Source: Ziziphus jujuba
Lineage: Eukaryota > Streptophyta > Magnoliopsida > Rosales > Rhamnaceae
Direction: 5' to 3'
Assembly: GCF_031755915.1 (NCBI RefSeq)
Contig: NC_083388.1
Location: 28,303,001 to 28,367,000, forward strand
Length of the DNA: 64,000 bases
The position numbers and the translations under genes were made by a program. Below, piece after piece: positions 37,761 to 52,505 of the stretch. Under the pieces are notes generated by a model, which was not told the DNA's origin, searched no databases, and was given only the letters and a program-made list of their open reading frames with translations. Every line of letters starts with the position of its first letter. Positions within the stretch are counted from its first letter, which is position 1.

Positions 37761-38341
37761 GATTGTATAATTCCCCTTAGGAAACACGTCATATGGGAAG
37801 TTGCCCCGTAAAGTATGACTTATATGCATATGTCCTGTCAAAAATAATGAAGGTGAAGGGAGAAACGTGGCGTGGATGGTAGAGAATGGTCCAGGCTAGG
37901 GGTTGTTAAGCAGAAATGATCTAGGCTAGGGAGTAAAATAGTTGGATGAATCCCAGAGGTGGTCCATGGAGCCATGTGATTAAGGTGCAGTGGGGCAAAA
38001 GACAAACAAAATTACAAATATTTTCAACTTTCACAAGATGGATGAGGTGACTGACCCTGTCCAACTCCAACCTGTGGTTCCGAAGTAATCTCTCTTAGCG
38101 GGATCCTAATATTGGTATTAAGGCTTTTGTTTTTCTTTTTTAAAAGGTGATTTTCATTTTTTTTTTATTTAAAAAGTGACTCAAAATGTAATTAATTCCC
38201 GGCATTTTGAAGTAAGAGTTAGTAATATTGCAGACTTCTCTCAAATAACTCATTAATATTAGTTTTGAGGTGGTGACCGAGTTTTGGTGGGAACAAGCGG
38301 AAACAGATTTTTGTTAGTCATCTCTTTTGGATTTTCTTCTC

Positions 38342-38382
<41 letters not shown>

Positions 38383-38616
38383 TCGTTGGTTTTTATCATG
38401 TGCTTCTACATTGCTCACTCGTATTCACACCGGAAAAACATTTTCACATTTTGTAAACGCATGATTAATTTTTCTTCCAACATAATTCCACATGTAAGGT
38501 GCAAAAAGCAGGTATTAATCTTCCCCCTCCTATTCCCATAAAATAAAATACCAAATGCATGGGATGATAATCTTCCCTCAGATCCTTGCCTCTTTTCCCA
38601 CATATACACACACACG
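37761..38616. other. unique spacer before copy 4
   Basis: No relation to the other spacers and no gene recognised. It is more GC-rich at 37770-38100. A (CA)n(TA)n microsatellite lies at 38342-38382. The lack of shared spacer sequence fits copy 4 being the older, separate member of the cluster. Confidence 0.5.
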
Positions 38617-38892
38617 CACGTGTTAATTAACTAATTAATTGAAAACGTCTTCACATGAGGAAAAGAGGGAATTATAAAATATAGTAATTTATATTAGATT
38701 TTGACTTGTAGTCATAAAAAGGGAAAGTTGTGGTTGCTTACAAACATGGGACAATATATTTGTAAAAATTGCAATCCTGTTATAATTTGTTCCTTGGAAA
38801 TTATCACATTTGCAATGGGATGTGACATATTTGGTGAAAGCAATCTAGAATCCTCCTTGTTTTACAATTTATTTATTGCCTCCTATAAATAG
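38617..38892 (+). promoter_or_regulatory. core promoter of lipoxygenase copy 4: G-box and TATA box
   Basis: CACGTG at 38617-38622 ('acgcacgtgtt') and a canonical TATA box 'cctataaatagag' at 38882-38894, about 200 bases before the ATG. The G-box lies about 265 bases from the TATA box, twice as far as in copies 1-3, and the surrounding sequence is unrelated. The similarity in layout may be kept by selection or may be chance. Confidence 0.6.
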
Positions 38893-39094
38893 AGTGACTC
38901 ATGAGTAAGCGTTTTAATTTTTTTCTATCACAAAATTTTCTTGTAGGCAAGAGAGTGAGTGAAGCAGAAGCTATTATAGGAAATATTATCAGATAACCCT
39001 ACTCCATCTGCTATCCACTTGGTTCTCTGGTGTAGGTCATATAGAAATTAACCCCACCCAACAGGGAAAAGAAAAAAGAGAAAAATTCAAAAAT

Positions 39095-40661
39095 ATGCTG
39101 AATCCTCATCAACTAGTTGGAAATACAAACCTCAACTCAGCCCAAATCGTCTTTCTGGTAAATAGACCTTTTGTCCATGGCCATCAAAATACTACTACTT
39201 CGCAAGCCATTCTGTCAAGGCCTTATAATTCGTTCCAAAGAAAACACAAACAGCTTCAGATTTGCTTCATTAATCCAGCTGCCAACATAAAAGCTATAGC
39301 CAGTGCCACCACCGAAGAGGAAGCTGAGGAAGCCAAGGAAGCTGAGGAAGCCAAGGAAGCTGAGGAAGCCAAGGAAGCTGAGAAAGCCAAGGAAGCTGAG
39401 AAAGCCATTAAAGTGAAAGCCGTGGTAACCGTTCAACCAACGGTTGGTGGCTTTTTCAAAAACCTTGGTATAGACCGAGGGCTTGATGATATTCAAGATT
39501 TGCTCGGTAAAACACTCCAGCTTGAGCTTGTTTGCGCCGACCTTGATCCTGGTAATTAAGCCTTCCATTCCATTTGGTCGTTTAATTACTAGTATTTATT
39601 TTAGTAAACTTGTTTTATGTTGGGGATTTGTCTCTGCTAAATTTTATGGTAATTACATTGTTTATTTATTTTATCATGAAGTCGTACGTACTAGCTAGTT
39701 CTGTGCAAGAGCTTGTTGCTTGTCAATTGTCCTGTCTCAAAAGGCTAGCTTTACAAAGAATGAGTATGAAAACATCCATCTCTTCACGAGGCAAAACTTG
39801 CTAGCTAGCCATTCATCAAAAAAAAAAAAAAAAAAAAAAACAAAAAAAAAAAAACTTGCTAGCTAGCTATACTTTATTAATTAACTAGTGGAAATAAAGT
39901 ACCATTAATTTATACAGAAATAATATAATATATTATAATATTTTTTGAACTTTTAAATTCATTTTAATCATTCAAGTTTATTCCCATCAGAATTCAGAAG
40001 GGTTGAAATTCAGGGGAGGTGAGAGTCATATATAGATGGTAGTAATTAAGGAAAGGAATCGTAGAAATATAATATATGGTACAAGATTAGTTATTTAATT
40101 TCATGGGATTAATTAACGTAGTAAGGGTTTTTTGATATATCTATAGGAACGGGACAAGAAAAGGAGACGATAAAAGGGTTCGCCCAAAAGAAAGGTAAAG
40201 AGGAGAAAGGGAAAAAGAGAGGGATAAAGTATGAGACCACTTTTGAAGTTCCAATTGATTTTGGTAAGGTTGGAGCGATTTTGGTACAGAATGAGCACCA
40301 CAAGGAGATGTACGTAGAGGATATTGTTCTTGATGGATTCCCTTATGGTCCTGTACACGTTGTCTGCAATTCCTGGATACACTCCAAATTTGACAATCCT
40401 CAAAAGAGAGTATTTTTCACTACCAAGGTTAGCACCATGCATATATGCCTGCTTGCTTAATTACCTTTTATTTATTTACAGAACATATGGTTTTTATTAA
40501 TAACCTTTCTTTTACTTGAAACTAGCGAGCTAGCTAAATCTATTTATTTTTTAATACACAAATATTTATATGTGAATTTGAGGACAATATAATGAAAAAG
40601 GACTTAAGTCAAATGAGAGAAAGTAAATTCCATAAATATTTTATAGTTTATAAAATTACAA

Positions 40662-40692
<31 letters not shown>

Positions 40693-41748
40693 CGTAGACT
40701 TTACCCAAAAAAAAAAAAAAAAAAAAAAAAGAGAATAAAAAAAATGAAAAACGATGCTGTAAACTTTCTAGCGAGCATTAATATTCGTTATTTAGATATC
40801 TATCTTGACCTTAAGTTGCGGTGGTTTAAAATACTAGATACTTGTATTTAATTTAAGGAAGTTGAATAATTGCAAACAAAATAATAATAGTGACTTAAAA
40901 AGAATTCACCAAGTTGAATATTTCTCTCTCTAGAAAGGGCATATCTTTTGTATTTTTTCATGTAGAAATTAACTTCTTTTTTCTTTTTCTTTTTTTTGGT
41001 CTTTTTACTTTGTTTGTTTATTTTTTCTGACCTTTTTTTTTTTTTCCAATTTGTCATCATTATAACTATTATTATTGTTATTTCTTAAATTAATATGTTA
41101 ACTTAGCTCCATATTATGACTGGTCCTCTATGCACTTCACACCCACCCTTACTTGTTGTTCATTATGAAAAAGCTATGGATGCTTTGGGTTCTTTCAAGA
41201 AAGAAAAGAAACTTTTTTTTTTCTTTTTTTGTGTGTGCGTGTAATCTACTACTACTACTATTATTATTATTATTATTTTGTTAGGTATTAAGGGGGAGGT
41301 TCTATATTTTTCTTGAAAAAAAAAAAAAAAAAAGAAGAAGAGAAACTAAGATGAATATTACATCAAATTAACAGAATAAGAATAACAAAGGAATATCGAA
41401 ATTGCTTTTTAAGTTCAATCAATTCTAACAGATAAAGCTCACAGTTCTTGTGGTGTTTGTACAACTGTATATTATACGATTGGCTTATATGGTTTTTTAT
41501 TTTTATAACTTTTTTTTTATCTAAATATTAGTATTATTATTCCTTTTTTTTTTTTTTTTTGGGATGGAATTAATATTAAAATTGTTTCTTTTTGACATAG
41601 AAATTATTCAACTTAAATTGAGTGCACACAAAAGAAAAACAATCAAATAGATTAAAATTTAACGAAGAAATGCATTGATGGGGCCATCCAAGAGGGACAA
41701 CGAAATGATATTTCTATCCTTTTTATAAAGATAGGCAGACAGAGATTC

Positions 41749-41813
<65 letters not shown>

Positions 41814-42949
41814 GGTAAATACAGAGATTCGAATATATGTTTGATTAATAACTTGGAAAATTATATATAAAAAAAAAGATTTTAATTATTATGTGGTGGA
41901 GGTTTTTGAAAACGAATTAGGACGGTGTGACTGGTGACTTGCTTGACTTTTATTTATTTATTTATTTTCGACCAATGGTGAATTGGACTTGGAAGTGTAA
42001 GATATACTAAGATTCACAAACATCATGATCACCGACTGAAATCTGGTTTAACGAATGAAATTAATTATCCAATGATAATAATAAGAAGAAATTAATAAAA
42101 TTAACTAATTAATAATGGGATAATGATCTTGTGATTAATGATAATGATGATAATGAATTGGGCATGCACTGGCCAGTCGTATTTGCCATGGGAGACGCCA
42201 AGTGGGTTGTGGAGGTTGAGAAAAGAAGAGCTTGAGACTCTCAGAGGGAATGGGGAAGGAGAGCGAAAGAGCTTCGAAAGAATCTACGACTACGACGTCT
42301 ACAACGATGTCGGCGATCCCGATAAGAGCTGGGATCTCCGCCGCCCCGTCCTCGGCGGCAAAGACCGTCCCTATCCACGCCGTTGCCGGACCGGTCGACC
42401 ACCTTGTGAATCAGGTACTATCCATTGATTCACCCTTTACATTTATTTTTCGTTTTTCTTTTCGCTTTTTTATTTTTTTATTTTTATAAATTTTGAGAAT
42501 TTTTGGTGATATATATATATGTATATATATATAAATATATATGTATATTTATTTTTGAAAGGAATGTACTGGTTTACTCACGTGAATATGATATCTTCTT
42601 GTCTGTTTTGTTTTGTATCCTTGTACGTAGACTGCCATTTTATAACGGAATCTTTGAAATAATTGAGGTTGAAAAATTTTACTTTTGTGTTGTTTTTATG
42701 GTACTTCGAGTTTTGAAAAGCACCCAACGTAACAAATAAAATAAATAAATAAAAAGGTGGAGGTGAGGTGGTCATACAATAATACATATATATATATATA
42801 TATATACGGAAATTATATGATGAAAACGGTCCAGTAATAGTGATGGTTTTTATAGTATTAACGATGATTTTTTAGAAAATTATCACCAATACTATAAAAA
42901 ATTATCACCAATACTATAGTCCATATGAAAACCGTCCGTCCTTAAACGG

Positions 42950-42996
<47 letters not shown>

Positions 42997-45900
42997 ATGG
43001 TGAATGTACGAAAGAAAGCTTTAAGAAAGAAAGCATGGGCGGTATGATTTACCAAAAGGCACTGGGTCCGTATAATTAATTTGTCTCCTCCTGGTTTTGT
43101 TTTGTTTATTTAACATGAAAACGACCCACCCTTCGATATTTCATAAATCATTTATTGACTTGTAACATAGACTTAATTTGTTTCCTTTCAGATTGAGTAG
43201 AGCTTAATAAATTCTAGATCGGATACGATTTTCTTAGCCACAAAAAAAATTGATTGGATAGGATTTTTCTCTGCTTTTCTTTGCCTGAAATATCATCGAT
43301 ATGCCATTTCACGTCACCTTTTTGGAACACAGTACAATTATTTCTCACATCAAAAAAGAAAAAAAAAATTATGTACAATTAATTTATTATTGCTGTGTCC
43401 AGTAAAAAGCTGCTACAGAGAATTGGTTTTCATCATAACATCACTCAATGCAGACTGAAAGCAGTGATTCAGTGAATAGCAGGATTTTTTGTTTCTTGAA
43501 GTTGATAGCATAAAATTAAAAATTAAAACAAATGAATTTAAAGAAACATCGATCCAAAAAAAAAAAAAAAGGTGAAACTTATAATGGAACAAACTTGTGT
43601 TAAAAAAAATTAATTATGTTAAATAAATTTAGATTGGTAATTAATTAGCCGCAATTGAATGCAGATCCATTGTCGGAGAAAAGGAGTAAGCGTTTCTATG
43701 TTCCACGAGACGAATGCTTCTCGGAGATAAAGCAGCTGACTTTCTCCGCAAAAACTCTCCGCTCGGTTTTGCATACATTAGCACCTTCCTTGGGGACAGT
43801 AATGGTGGATAAAAACCTGGGATTTCCTTACTTCACAGCCATTGATTCCCTTTTCAGCGAAGGGGTGGATCTGCCTCCCATTGGAAACGAAGGCTTTCTC
43901 AGAACAATTCTTCCTCGTGTCGTCAAAGCTATTACCGATACCGGAGGAGATGTTTTGCGCTTTGAGACCCCTGAAGCCTTTAACCGTCAGTCACAACTTT
44001 TTTTTTTTATATTTTTTATTTTTAAATCTCAAACATATGTCTATCTATCGCCATTATTGTTAGACTTAGACTTATACTTTGATGAGTAATCTTAATATTC
44101 ATTCCTTCTAATTATTGACTAGCTAATTCAATTCAACTTGTGATGTTTTTGATCGATGCAGGGGATAAGTTTTTCTGGTTTAGGGACGAGGAATTTGCAA
44201 GGCAGACCCTTGCTGGACTCAACCCTTATAGCATACGGTTGATCACGGTATACATCACAAAACCTGCTCTATATCCATTCATCCATCAGGCTTAATTAAT
44301 TTATGTACTTTACCGCAAGGGTATTAATCATAGAGAAAATTAACAAGGAAAAGAAAAGAACAGATAAAGATAGCTCCTTAGAATTTTATGAAGAGCTTAT
44401 GTGTAATCTAATGCAGTTTGGTGAAACTTAATCATCATGCAGGAATGGCCATTAAAGAGTAAACTTGATCCTGAGATATACGGTCCACAGGAATCAGGAA
44501 TCACTACAGAAATGATAAATCAAGAGATTGGAGGCATCATGACCATCGATGAGGTCATTAACGTTTTATAACTTCATTAGAACTTATACTAATTGTTATA
44601 CTAATTGGGTTATAGTAATACTAATTGAAATAAAATTTGGATATATATATATATATATATATATGCCATGCAGGCCATGAAGAAAAAGAAGTTGTTCATC
44701 TTAGATTACCACGACCTTTTGTTACCTTTTGTTAAAAGAGTAAGACAGATTAAAGGGACAACACTATATGGATCACGAACAATATTCTTCCTAAACCCAG
44801 ATGGCACATTGAGACCATTGGCCATTGAGCTCACCCGACCACCAATGGATGATAAACCCCAGTGGAAGCAAGTTTTCACACCCTGCAGTTGGCATTCTAC
44901 TGGTGTCTGGCTATGGAGGATTGCCAAAACTCATGTTCTCGCCCATGATTCTGGTTATCACCAACTCGTTAGTCACTGGTAAATTTATACATATGCAGTG
45001 CTCAATTAAGTCAATATTATTTATACATATTGGATCAATTGTGAGAAATATTATGACTTCCTAATTTGTTTGCCAAAATTTTGCAGGCTAAGAACTCATT
45101 GTGTAACAGAACCTTATGTAATTGCCACGAACAGGCAACTTAGTGTGATGCATCCAATCTATAGACTATTGCATCCTCATTTCCGGTACACGATAGAGAT
45201 CAATGCTCTTGCACGAGAAGCGCTTATCAATGCCGAAGGCACCATTGAGACTTGTTTTGCACCTGGCAAGTACGCCGGAGAGGTTAGCTCTGTTGCTTAT
45301 GACGTTGAATGGCGCTTCGACTTGCAAGCATTGCCTGCTGACCTTATTAGCAGGTAAGGAACATCCAATTCCCATTTTTTTTTCTTTTTCTCTCTCTTCC
45401 CCCCTTAACTTTTTACCGTTGAAAATAAGAAGCAAAATTCCACTAATGGTGTAATTCTGTATTTTGGTATTAAAATGGTAGAGGAATGGCTGTTGAAGAC
45501 CCAGAAGCCCCACATGGCCTGAAGCTCACAATTGAAGATTACCCTTTTGCAAATGATGGTTTACTTCTATGGGATGCCATAAAAGAATGGGTCTCTAACT
45601 ATGTGAACCATTACTACCCTGATCCGAGCCAAGTAGAATCTGATGAAGAGCTTCAAGCATGGTGGACAGAGATCAGAACTAAAGGCCATGAAGACAAGAA
45701 GGATGAACCATGGTGGCCTGTGCTTAAAACCTCCAAAGATCTGATAGAAATCATAACAACAATTGTATGGGTAACATCTGGTCACCATGCAGCTGTGAAC
45801 TTCGGACAGTATACTTATGCTGGTTATTTCCCTAACCGACCTACAATTGCAAGAACTAATATGCCAACCGAAGACCCTTCTGAAGAAGATTGGAAGAGGT

Positions 45901-46241
45901 TCATGAAGAAACCAGAAACAGCACTTTTGCAGTGCTTCCCTTCAAAGCTTCAAGCAATAAGGGTGATGGCTGTTTTGGACATTTTGTCTAATCATTCTCC
46001 GGATGAGGAATACCTTGGAGAGACCATGGAGCAGTCATGGGCTGATGATCCCATAATAAAGGCAGCGTTTGAAAGGTTTAATGAAAGGCTGAAGATGATC
46101 GAAGGGATCATTGATGAGAGGAACGAAAACACTCAATTCAAGAACAGAAATGGAGCTGGAACCTTGCCTTATGAGCTTTTGAAGCCCTTTTCTCCACCTG
46201 GGGTCACTGGAAAGGGTGTTCCCTATAGCATCTCCATTTGA
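39095..46241 (+). CDS. LOX2: linoleate 13S-lipoxygenase, chloroplastic (LOX2 class), tandem copy 4 with ancestral intron
   Basis: Exons: 39095-39551, 40147-40427, 42177-42414, 43665-43985, 44162-44247, 44443-44553, 44674-44978, 45087-45353 and 45482-46241. All are GT-AG and in phase, giving 941 residues. Iron ligands are His594, His599, His791, Asn795 and Ile941. It is the most diverged copy. It keeps an intron (43986-44161) inside what is a single exon in copies 1-3. Nine exons is common in plant LOX genes, so the other three have probably lost this intron. Residues about 75-104 are a charged Ala/Glu/Lys repeat (EAEEAK units) between the transit region and the PLAT domain; it explains the extra length and is absent from the other copies. 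Introns 2 and 3 are long (1.7 and 1.2 kb) with large TA runs. No clear AATAAA was seen just after the stop. Confidence 0.95.
39320..39406 (+). repeat. coding minisatellite, 18-bp units, in exon 1 of copy 4
   Basis: Four full units of 'gaagctgaggaagccaag' (the fourth with one change) and a partial fifth. They encode EAEEAK three times, then EAEKAK and EAEKA. The unit is a multiple of three, so copy-number changes keep the frame. The product would be an alpha-helical charged linker. Confidence 0.92.
41739..41838. repeat. (TA)n microsatellite between short direct repeats, intron 2 of copy 4
   Basis: About 30 TA units lie between two copies of 'acagagattcgaatata' (41739 and 41821). The flanking repeat suggests a local duplication around the TA tract. 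Confidence 0.85.
42826..42994. repeat. small inverted repeat and (TA)n tract, intron 3 of copy 4
   Basis: 'tggtttttatagtatt' at about 42844 is complementary, with small gaps, to 'aatactataaaaaattatca', and the outer parts 'gaaaacggtcc' and 'gaaaaccgtcc' are direct. 'atcaccaatactata' is repeated. A run of about 21 TA units follows (42953-42994). It may be a small foldback element. No target duplication is evident. Confidence 0.5.
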
Positions 46242-46547
46242 AATAATATTATTCCCACATGCTTTTGTGTGATAATTAGTTGAAACTAATTATCTGGAAG
46301 AAATTAATATTGTAGGCATAATTAATTAATACCTTGAAAATATGTCAAATGTTTGAAACAAATTTTCATTATTAATAACATACGCAACCAATTTCCCCAG
46401 GTTTGAATCGAAATACCCTCTTTCAATCCCCTCTTCAATGTAGTTGGACAAAATGTTCGAACTAATCAATGAAAAGTAGAAAATATAGATAGAAATTAAG
46501 AAAATAATAAGGATAGGATTTTCCTAATTGGCATCCTCATCATTTCT

Positions 46548-47977
<1,430 letters not shown>

Positions 47978-49219
47978 ACAAATAATAATAAAAAACTGGT
48001 CACTACAAAGAAATTAAGGAGTCATTTGGTTCAACTTTAGACAAACAAAAGCTACATTCTTATGAGATATGGCCAAAAAAATCATTGCATCTGGACAGAA
48101 ATGAAAACAAAATTAATTAAGATAAAAAAATGTAATGAGAAATTTATTATCATTATTACATTTTTTGGTTAAAGCGACTAAAGTATCCCATCCTAAACTA
48201 ATGTGCAACTGGGTTCAAATACATGGAAACCCAAAACATGGTTTGTCGGGCTTTGTAAGCGTTCGAAAGGTTGGGCTAACAGCCACTACCGGCTACAATA
48301 TCTTTGGTTATGAGTTGAAATATAGAAGGGAAATTTGGCCCAATATCCCTCTTTAAAGACGGTTAAGGATATTTACCCATACTTTCTAGATCTTTTTTAT
48401 TTTACCCTTTAATACCCATTCTCACATTAAAAAAATTATAAATGACTTCCATATCCTTATTTTACTTCCCCGTGCATCCTGTATTTCACTAAACAAAAAA
48501 GAAAGATACCTTAGTGGGTTCCCATTTCTTAGAAATTGCAGAGATTCTTAATGAGTTTCTTTTCAAGCCTATCCACAGCAAACAAGCCAGTCAAACATAA
48601 ATGATAAGTAAACCAAAAATTCGAAGGCAATGAAGGAAGAGCAAAAGAAGAGTGTGTATAGAGTAGGGTCGCGTGGGATAAGGAATGCCGCACTTGCCTA
48701 TATTAACCCAGGAGTTCTGGAAACTTCCAATATCCCGTCTTCTTCTTGTTCTTCACCATGCGAGCCTCTATTTTTACAAAGCTGACAGCTGAAAATAATT
48801 GGGACAAAGTTGTTAAACTAAAGGGTTACTGGTAAGAGAAAGAGGAAAATTGGATTTGAAGTGTGGGAGGTGGGACATTGGTAAGAGAGAGAGAAGTTCT
48901 ACATGGTTTATTAAGGACTCTCCACATTTGCACAAATTTCTATCATCAAGTTTTGACAGTCAATCATAGAATTTTCCTCCATCCGGATCACCATATAGCC
49001 TACCACCATTCAACTCATTAGTCCATCCACCAAACAATACCATTTGTAGAGAGTTTACTGCCTTTGCCCAAGCACACTTATCTTGATCCAAGAAAGGTTT
49101 CAATCCAGAACCAATTAATTTTATATTGAAATCTCAATTGAGCTTGGGCAAGTGGGCTTGAGCAGAGGCTCAACACTCTATACAAGATATATATCTCTTT
49201 GTGTCTCATTAGATCAAAC
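47978..49219. other. no gene recognised
   Basis: Mixed sequence. On the - strand at about 49090-48962 there is an open stretch rich in Gly and Trp (for example VLFGGWTNELNGG). It could be a fragment of a coding exon, but I cannot assign it to a family. An open frame at 48135-48356 on the + strand has no recognisable domain. Confidence 0.4.
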
Positions 49220-50934
49220 AATGTTAGGCCACTTTTTGTGTCAATTTGAGAACGTTTTCAAAATTTTTGGGATTTTTCTCCTTAGGATCATTGAAGAATG
49301 TATATTTTGCATATTATTGCATTTAACACACGTTAGGAGACTTGTGGGGGCCAAAAAATTGATAAAATGTGATAACCATAGGGGTTTCGGTAATTACCGA
49401 TGAAATCTACGGTAATTTTTCTAGCAACTACAAATTGATTACCATAGGTTTCATCGGTAATTACCAAAGGCGCTAAAGTAATCAAATTTTTGTGCAATTT
49501 GAGAACTTTTTTAGAACTTTTAGGGTTTTTTCTCTTAGGATCATTGAAGAATGTATATTTTGCATGTTGTTGCATTTAACACATATTAGGGGACTTGTGG
49601 GGGCCAAAAAATTGGTAAAATGTGATAACCATAGGGGTTTCGGTAATTACCGATGAAACCTACGGTAATTTTTTTAGCAACTACAAATTGATTACCGTAG
49701 ATTTCATCGGTAATTATCGAAGGCCCTATGGTAATCAAATTTTTGTGCCAATATGAGAACTTTTTTAGAACTTTTGGGGTTTTTTCTCCTTAGGATCATT
49801 GAAAAATGTATATTTTGCATGTGTTTGCATTTAACACAGATTAGGAGACTTGTGGGGGCTAAAGAAATGGTAAGCTGTGATTACCATAGGGGTTTCGGTA
49901 ATTACCGATGAAACCTACGGTGATTTTTTCTGCAACTACAAATCGATTACCGTAGGTTTCATCGGTAATTACCGAAGAACTTATGGGAATCAAATTTTTG
50001 TGCCAATTTAAGAACTTTTGCAGAACTTTTGGGGTTTTTTCTCTTTAGGATCATTGAAGAATGTATATTTTGCATGTTTTTGCATTTAACACACATTAGG
50101 GGACTTGTGGGGGTCAAAAAATTGGTAAAATGTGATTACCATAGGACTTTCGATAATTACTGATGAAACCTACAGTAATTTTTCAAGTAAAGACAAATTG
50201 ATTATCGTAGATTTCATTGGTAATTATCGAAGGCCCTACGGTAATCAAATTTTTGTGCCAATTTGAGAACTTTTTAGAACTTTTGGGGTTTTTTCTCCTT
50301 AGGATCATTGAAAAATGTATATTTTACATGTTTTTGCATTTAGGGGACTTGTGAGGGCTAAAAAATTGGTAAAATGTGATTATCATAGGAGTTTTGATAA
50401 TTACCGATGAAACCTACGGTAATTTTTTAAGTAAGGACAAATTGATTACCGTTGGTTTCATCGGTAATTACTGAAGATCCTATGGTAATCAAATTTTTGT
50501 GCCAATTTGAGAACTTTTTCAGAACTTTTGGAGTTTTTTCTCTTTAGGATCATTGAAGAATGTATATTTTGCATGTTTTTGTATTTAGGGGACTTGTGAG
50601 GGCTAAAAAATTGGTAAAATGTGATTATCATAGGAGTTTTGATAATTACCGATGAAACCTACTGTAATTTTTTAAGTAAGGACAAATTGATTACCGTTGG
50701 TTTCATCGGTAATTACCGAAGGCCCTATGGTAATCAAATTTTTGTGCCAATTTGAGATCTTTTTTAGAACTTTTTGGGTTTTTTCTCCTTAGTATCATTA
50801 AAGAATGTATATTTTACATGTTGTTGCATTTAACACACATTAGGGGACTTGTGGGGGCCAAAAAAGTGGTAAAATGTGATAACCATAGAGGTTTCGGTAA
50901 TTACCGATGAAACCTACGGTAATTTTTCTAGCAA
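49220..50934. repeat. satellite array, unit about 250 bp, left block (about 7 units)
   Basis: Landmarks such as 'tttttgtgccaatttgagaa' recur at about 49231, 49490, 49741, 49997, 50250, 50492 and 50738, giving spacings of about 243-259. Each unit also holds 'ttaggatcattgaagaatgt' and an inverted repeat whose arms contain 'tcggtaattaccgatgaaac' and its complement. Units differ by point changes and small deletions (two lack 'aacacacatt'). Confidence 0.92.
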
Positions 50935-51113
50935 AGTATAAGTAAACTGAATTGATTAAAATTGTCACCAAAGACAGCAGCTCTCCAATGGAGTAACTGT
51001 TTTGCAATAGGATTAGAGCATCTGCGGACTTCTTGATCTTATCTGAGGTGATTAGTAGCAAATTTTGATTTTTCAAAAGTGATTAGGTGTCTTGCTGGCT
51101 CCCATCTGTGGAT

Positions 51114-52505
51114 CTATTCTGGAGGTGTGGATGTGATGTGAACAGCAATATACCCTTGTTTAAGGGGACTGTAATGGTGAGGTAGGAAGAGACAGGTGAT
51201 GGCCATTTTTAATAATTCAGTACAGTTTTGGGCTTGATTTGTGTGGGTGAATATGATGGTGCCAATTAATCCCCGATCGAATAATTTGGCCCATGTGATT
51301 GTTTTACCTTGAAATATGAAATTATGAAAGGTTAGGGCATACAGTCCAACTCGGTGGATGGCATAACTAATTTCATGTTTGCATCCGACGCGATTAAATG
51401 CGATTGTAGCAGGATCACATATAGTACATTTTTTATTAGAGGGGTGTAAGGCAGCTTCAGTGTATACATACATCCCGTGAGGACAAGTATGGGGGAATTC
51501 TACAAAGGAGAAGAGCATTCTTTGGAAAAGCTAAACTCTTCATAGAACTGTTTCTTTTTGATTTTCCAGATGTGGGAAATGATTTCACTAGGTAAACTAG
51601 CTTGTTGTAACCATTGATTTGGATAGAAAAAGATACGGGTAGGATTCCATGGTAAGGTGTGAGATTTAATTGGGAGTATGGAAGAATAAGGGGTATGACT
51701 GGTGGATCCTTGGGTTTGATTTGAAGGTTGTTTTTGTTTTTTGGTCCAATAATCTAAATCTTTTTGGAGGTGATTGATGTGGATTTGGTGAATGGCATTG
51801 TTATGAAGTAGGGATTGAATTTGGTGTTCTAGACATCTTTTTTTTATGTTGGAGTTGATTGACTTGGGCATCCAAAGGGTGGTCTAAATATGGATTGTGA
51901 GGAAGGTCAAATGGGCTCTGGTGTGGGGTAACATGAGCATATTGATTATGTGGATCAACAAGAATAGTATTTGGAGGAGAATGGGATTGTTGCATCCTAT
52001 GGGTAGAGTGTGAACCAGAGGCTTGATTAGAGGTGATTTTTTAGACAAGGTGGAGTGTTTTGGAGAACTCTGGGTCCATTCTAACCCATGGATGAATAAA
52101 GGCTTGGGAACCTAATTCTCTAAATGTGATTTTAAGGGCTTCTCTAAGGCTATAATAACCTTTATATTGGGGATTGATTTGACCAGCAATTTCATGGGCT
52201 ATTTGGGACTAGATTTTGTAAAGGCCAGGGTTTGGGCCAGTGAATAGAATATAATGGGAGAAATATTGGCTATCGGGCTTTTGGTGAATTGATAGTAAAT
52301 AAAAGCAAAGGTTATCTAAGGCATGAATAAAATCTGATTTTTGATCTGTGGATTCAAATTGTGCAGTATTCCACACAGAGTTGATTAAAGTTCTTTGAGG
52401 TATATCTAATTCAAATTGGGTTGAGAAATTCTTTTCTTCAATTTCTCCACTCCAAATTGGAACAGAATTGTTATTGATTATTATGTAACCAAGTGGGCGA
52501 GACAT
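51114..52505 (-). pseudogene. caulimovirid viroplasmin/transactivator-like protein, broken
   Basis: The frame begins at MSRPLGYIII (52505) and reaches a viroplasmin-type motif, YILFTGPNPGLYK, just before an in-frame TAG at about 52207. After it the same frame continues with QYKGYYSLREAL, the second half of the motif as known from caulimovirus inclusion-body proteins and the N-terminus of eukaryotic RNase H1. A further in-frame TAA lies near 52042, and frameshifts follow before 51518. The last part (51518-51114) has a Cys/His cluster (CPHG, CTIC, CKHE) that could bind zinc. In this family the protein forms inclusion bodies and aids reinitiation of translation. The copy cannot make a full protein. 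The upstream protease frame runs into this one without a stop. Confidence 0.7.

Noticed and set aside
48962..49090. Gly/Trp-rich open stretch on the - strand, briefly considered as a kelch-repeat fragment
   Set aside because: Too short, and the kelch pattern is not complete. No family can be assigned.
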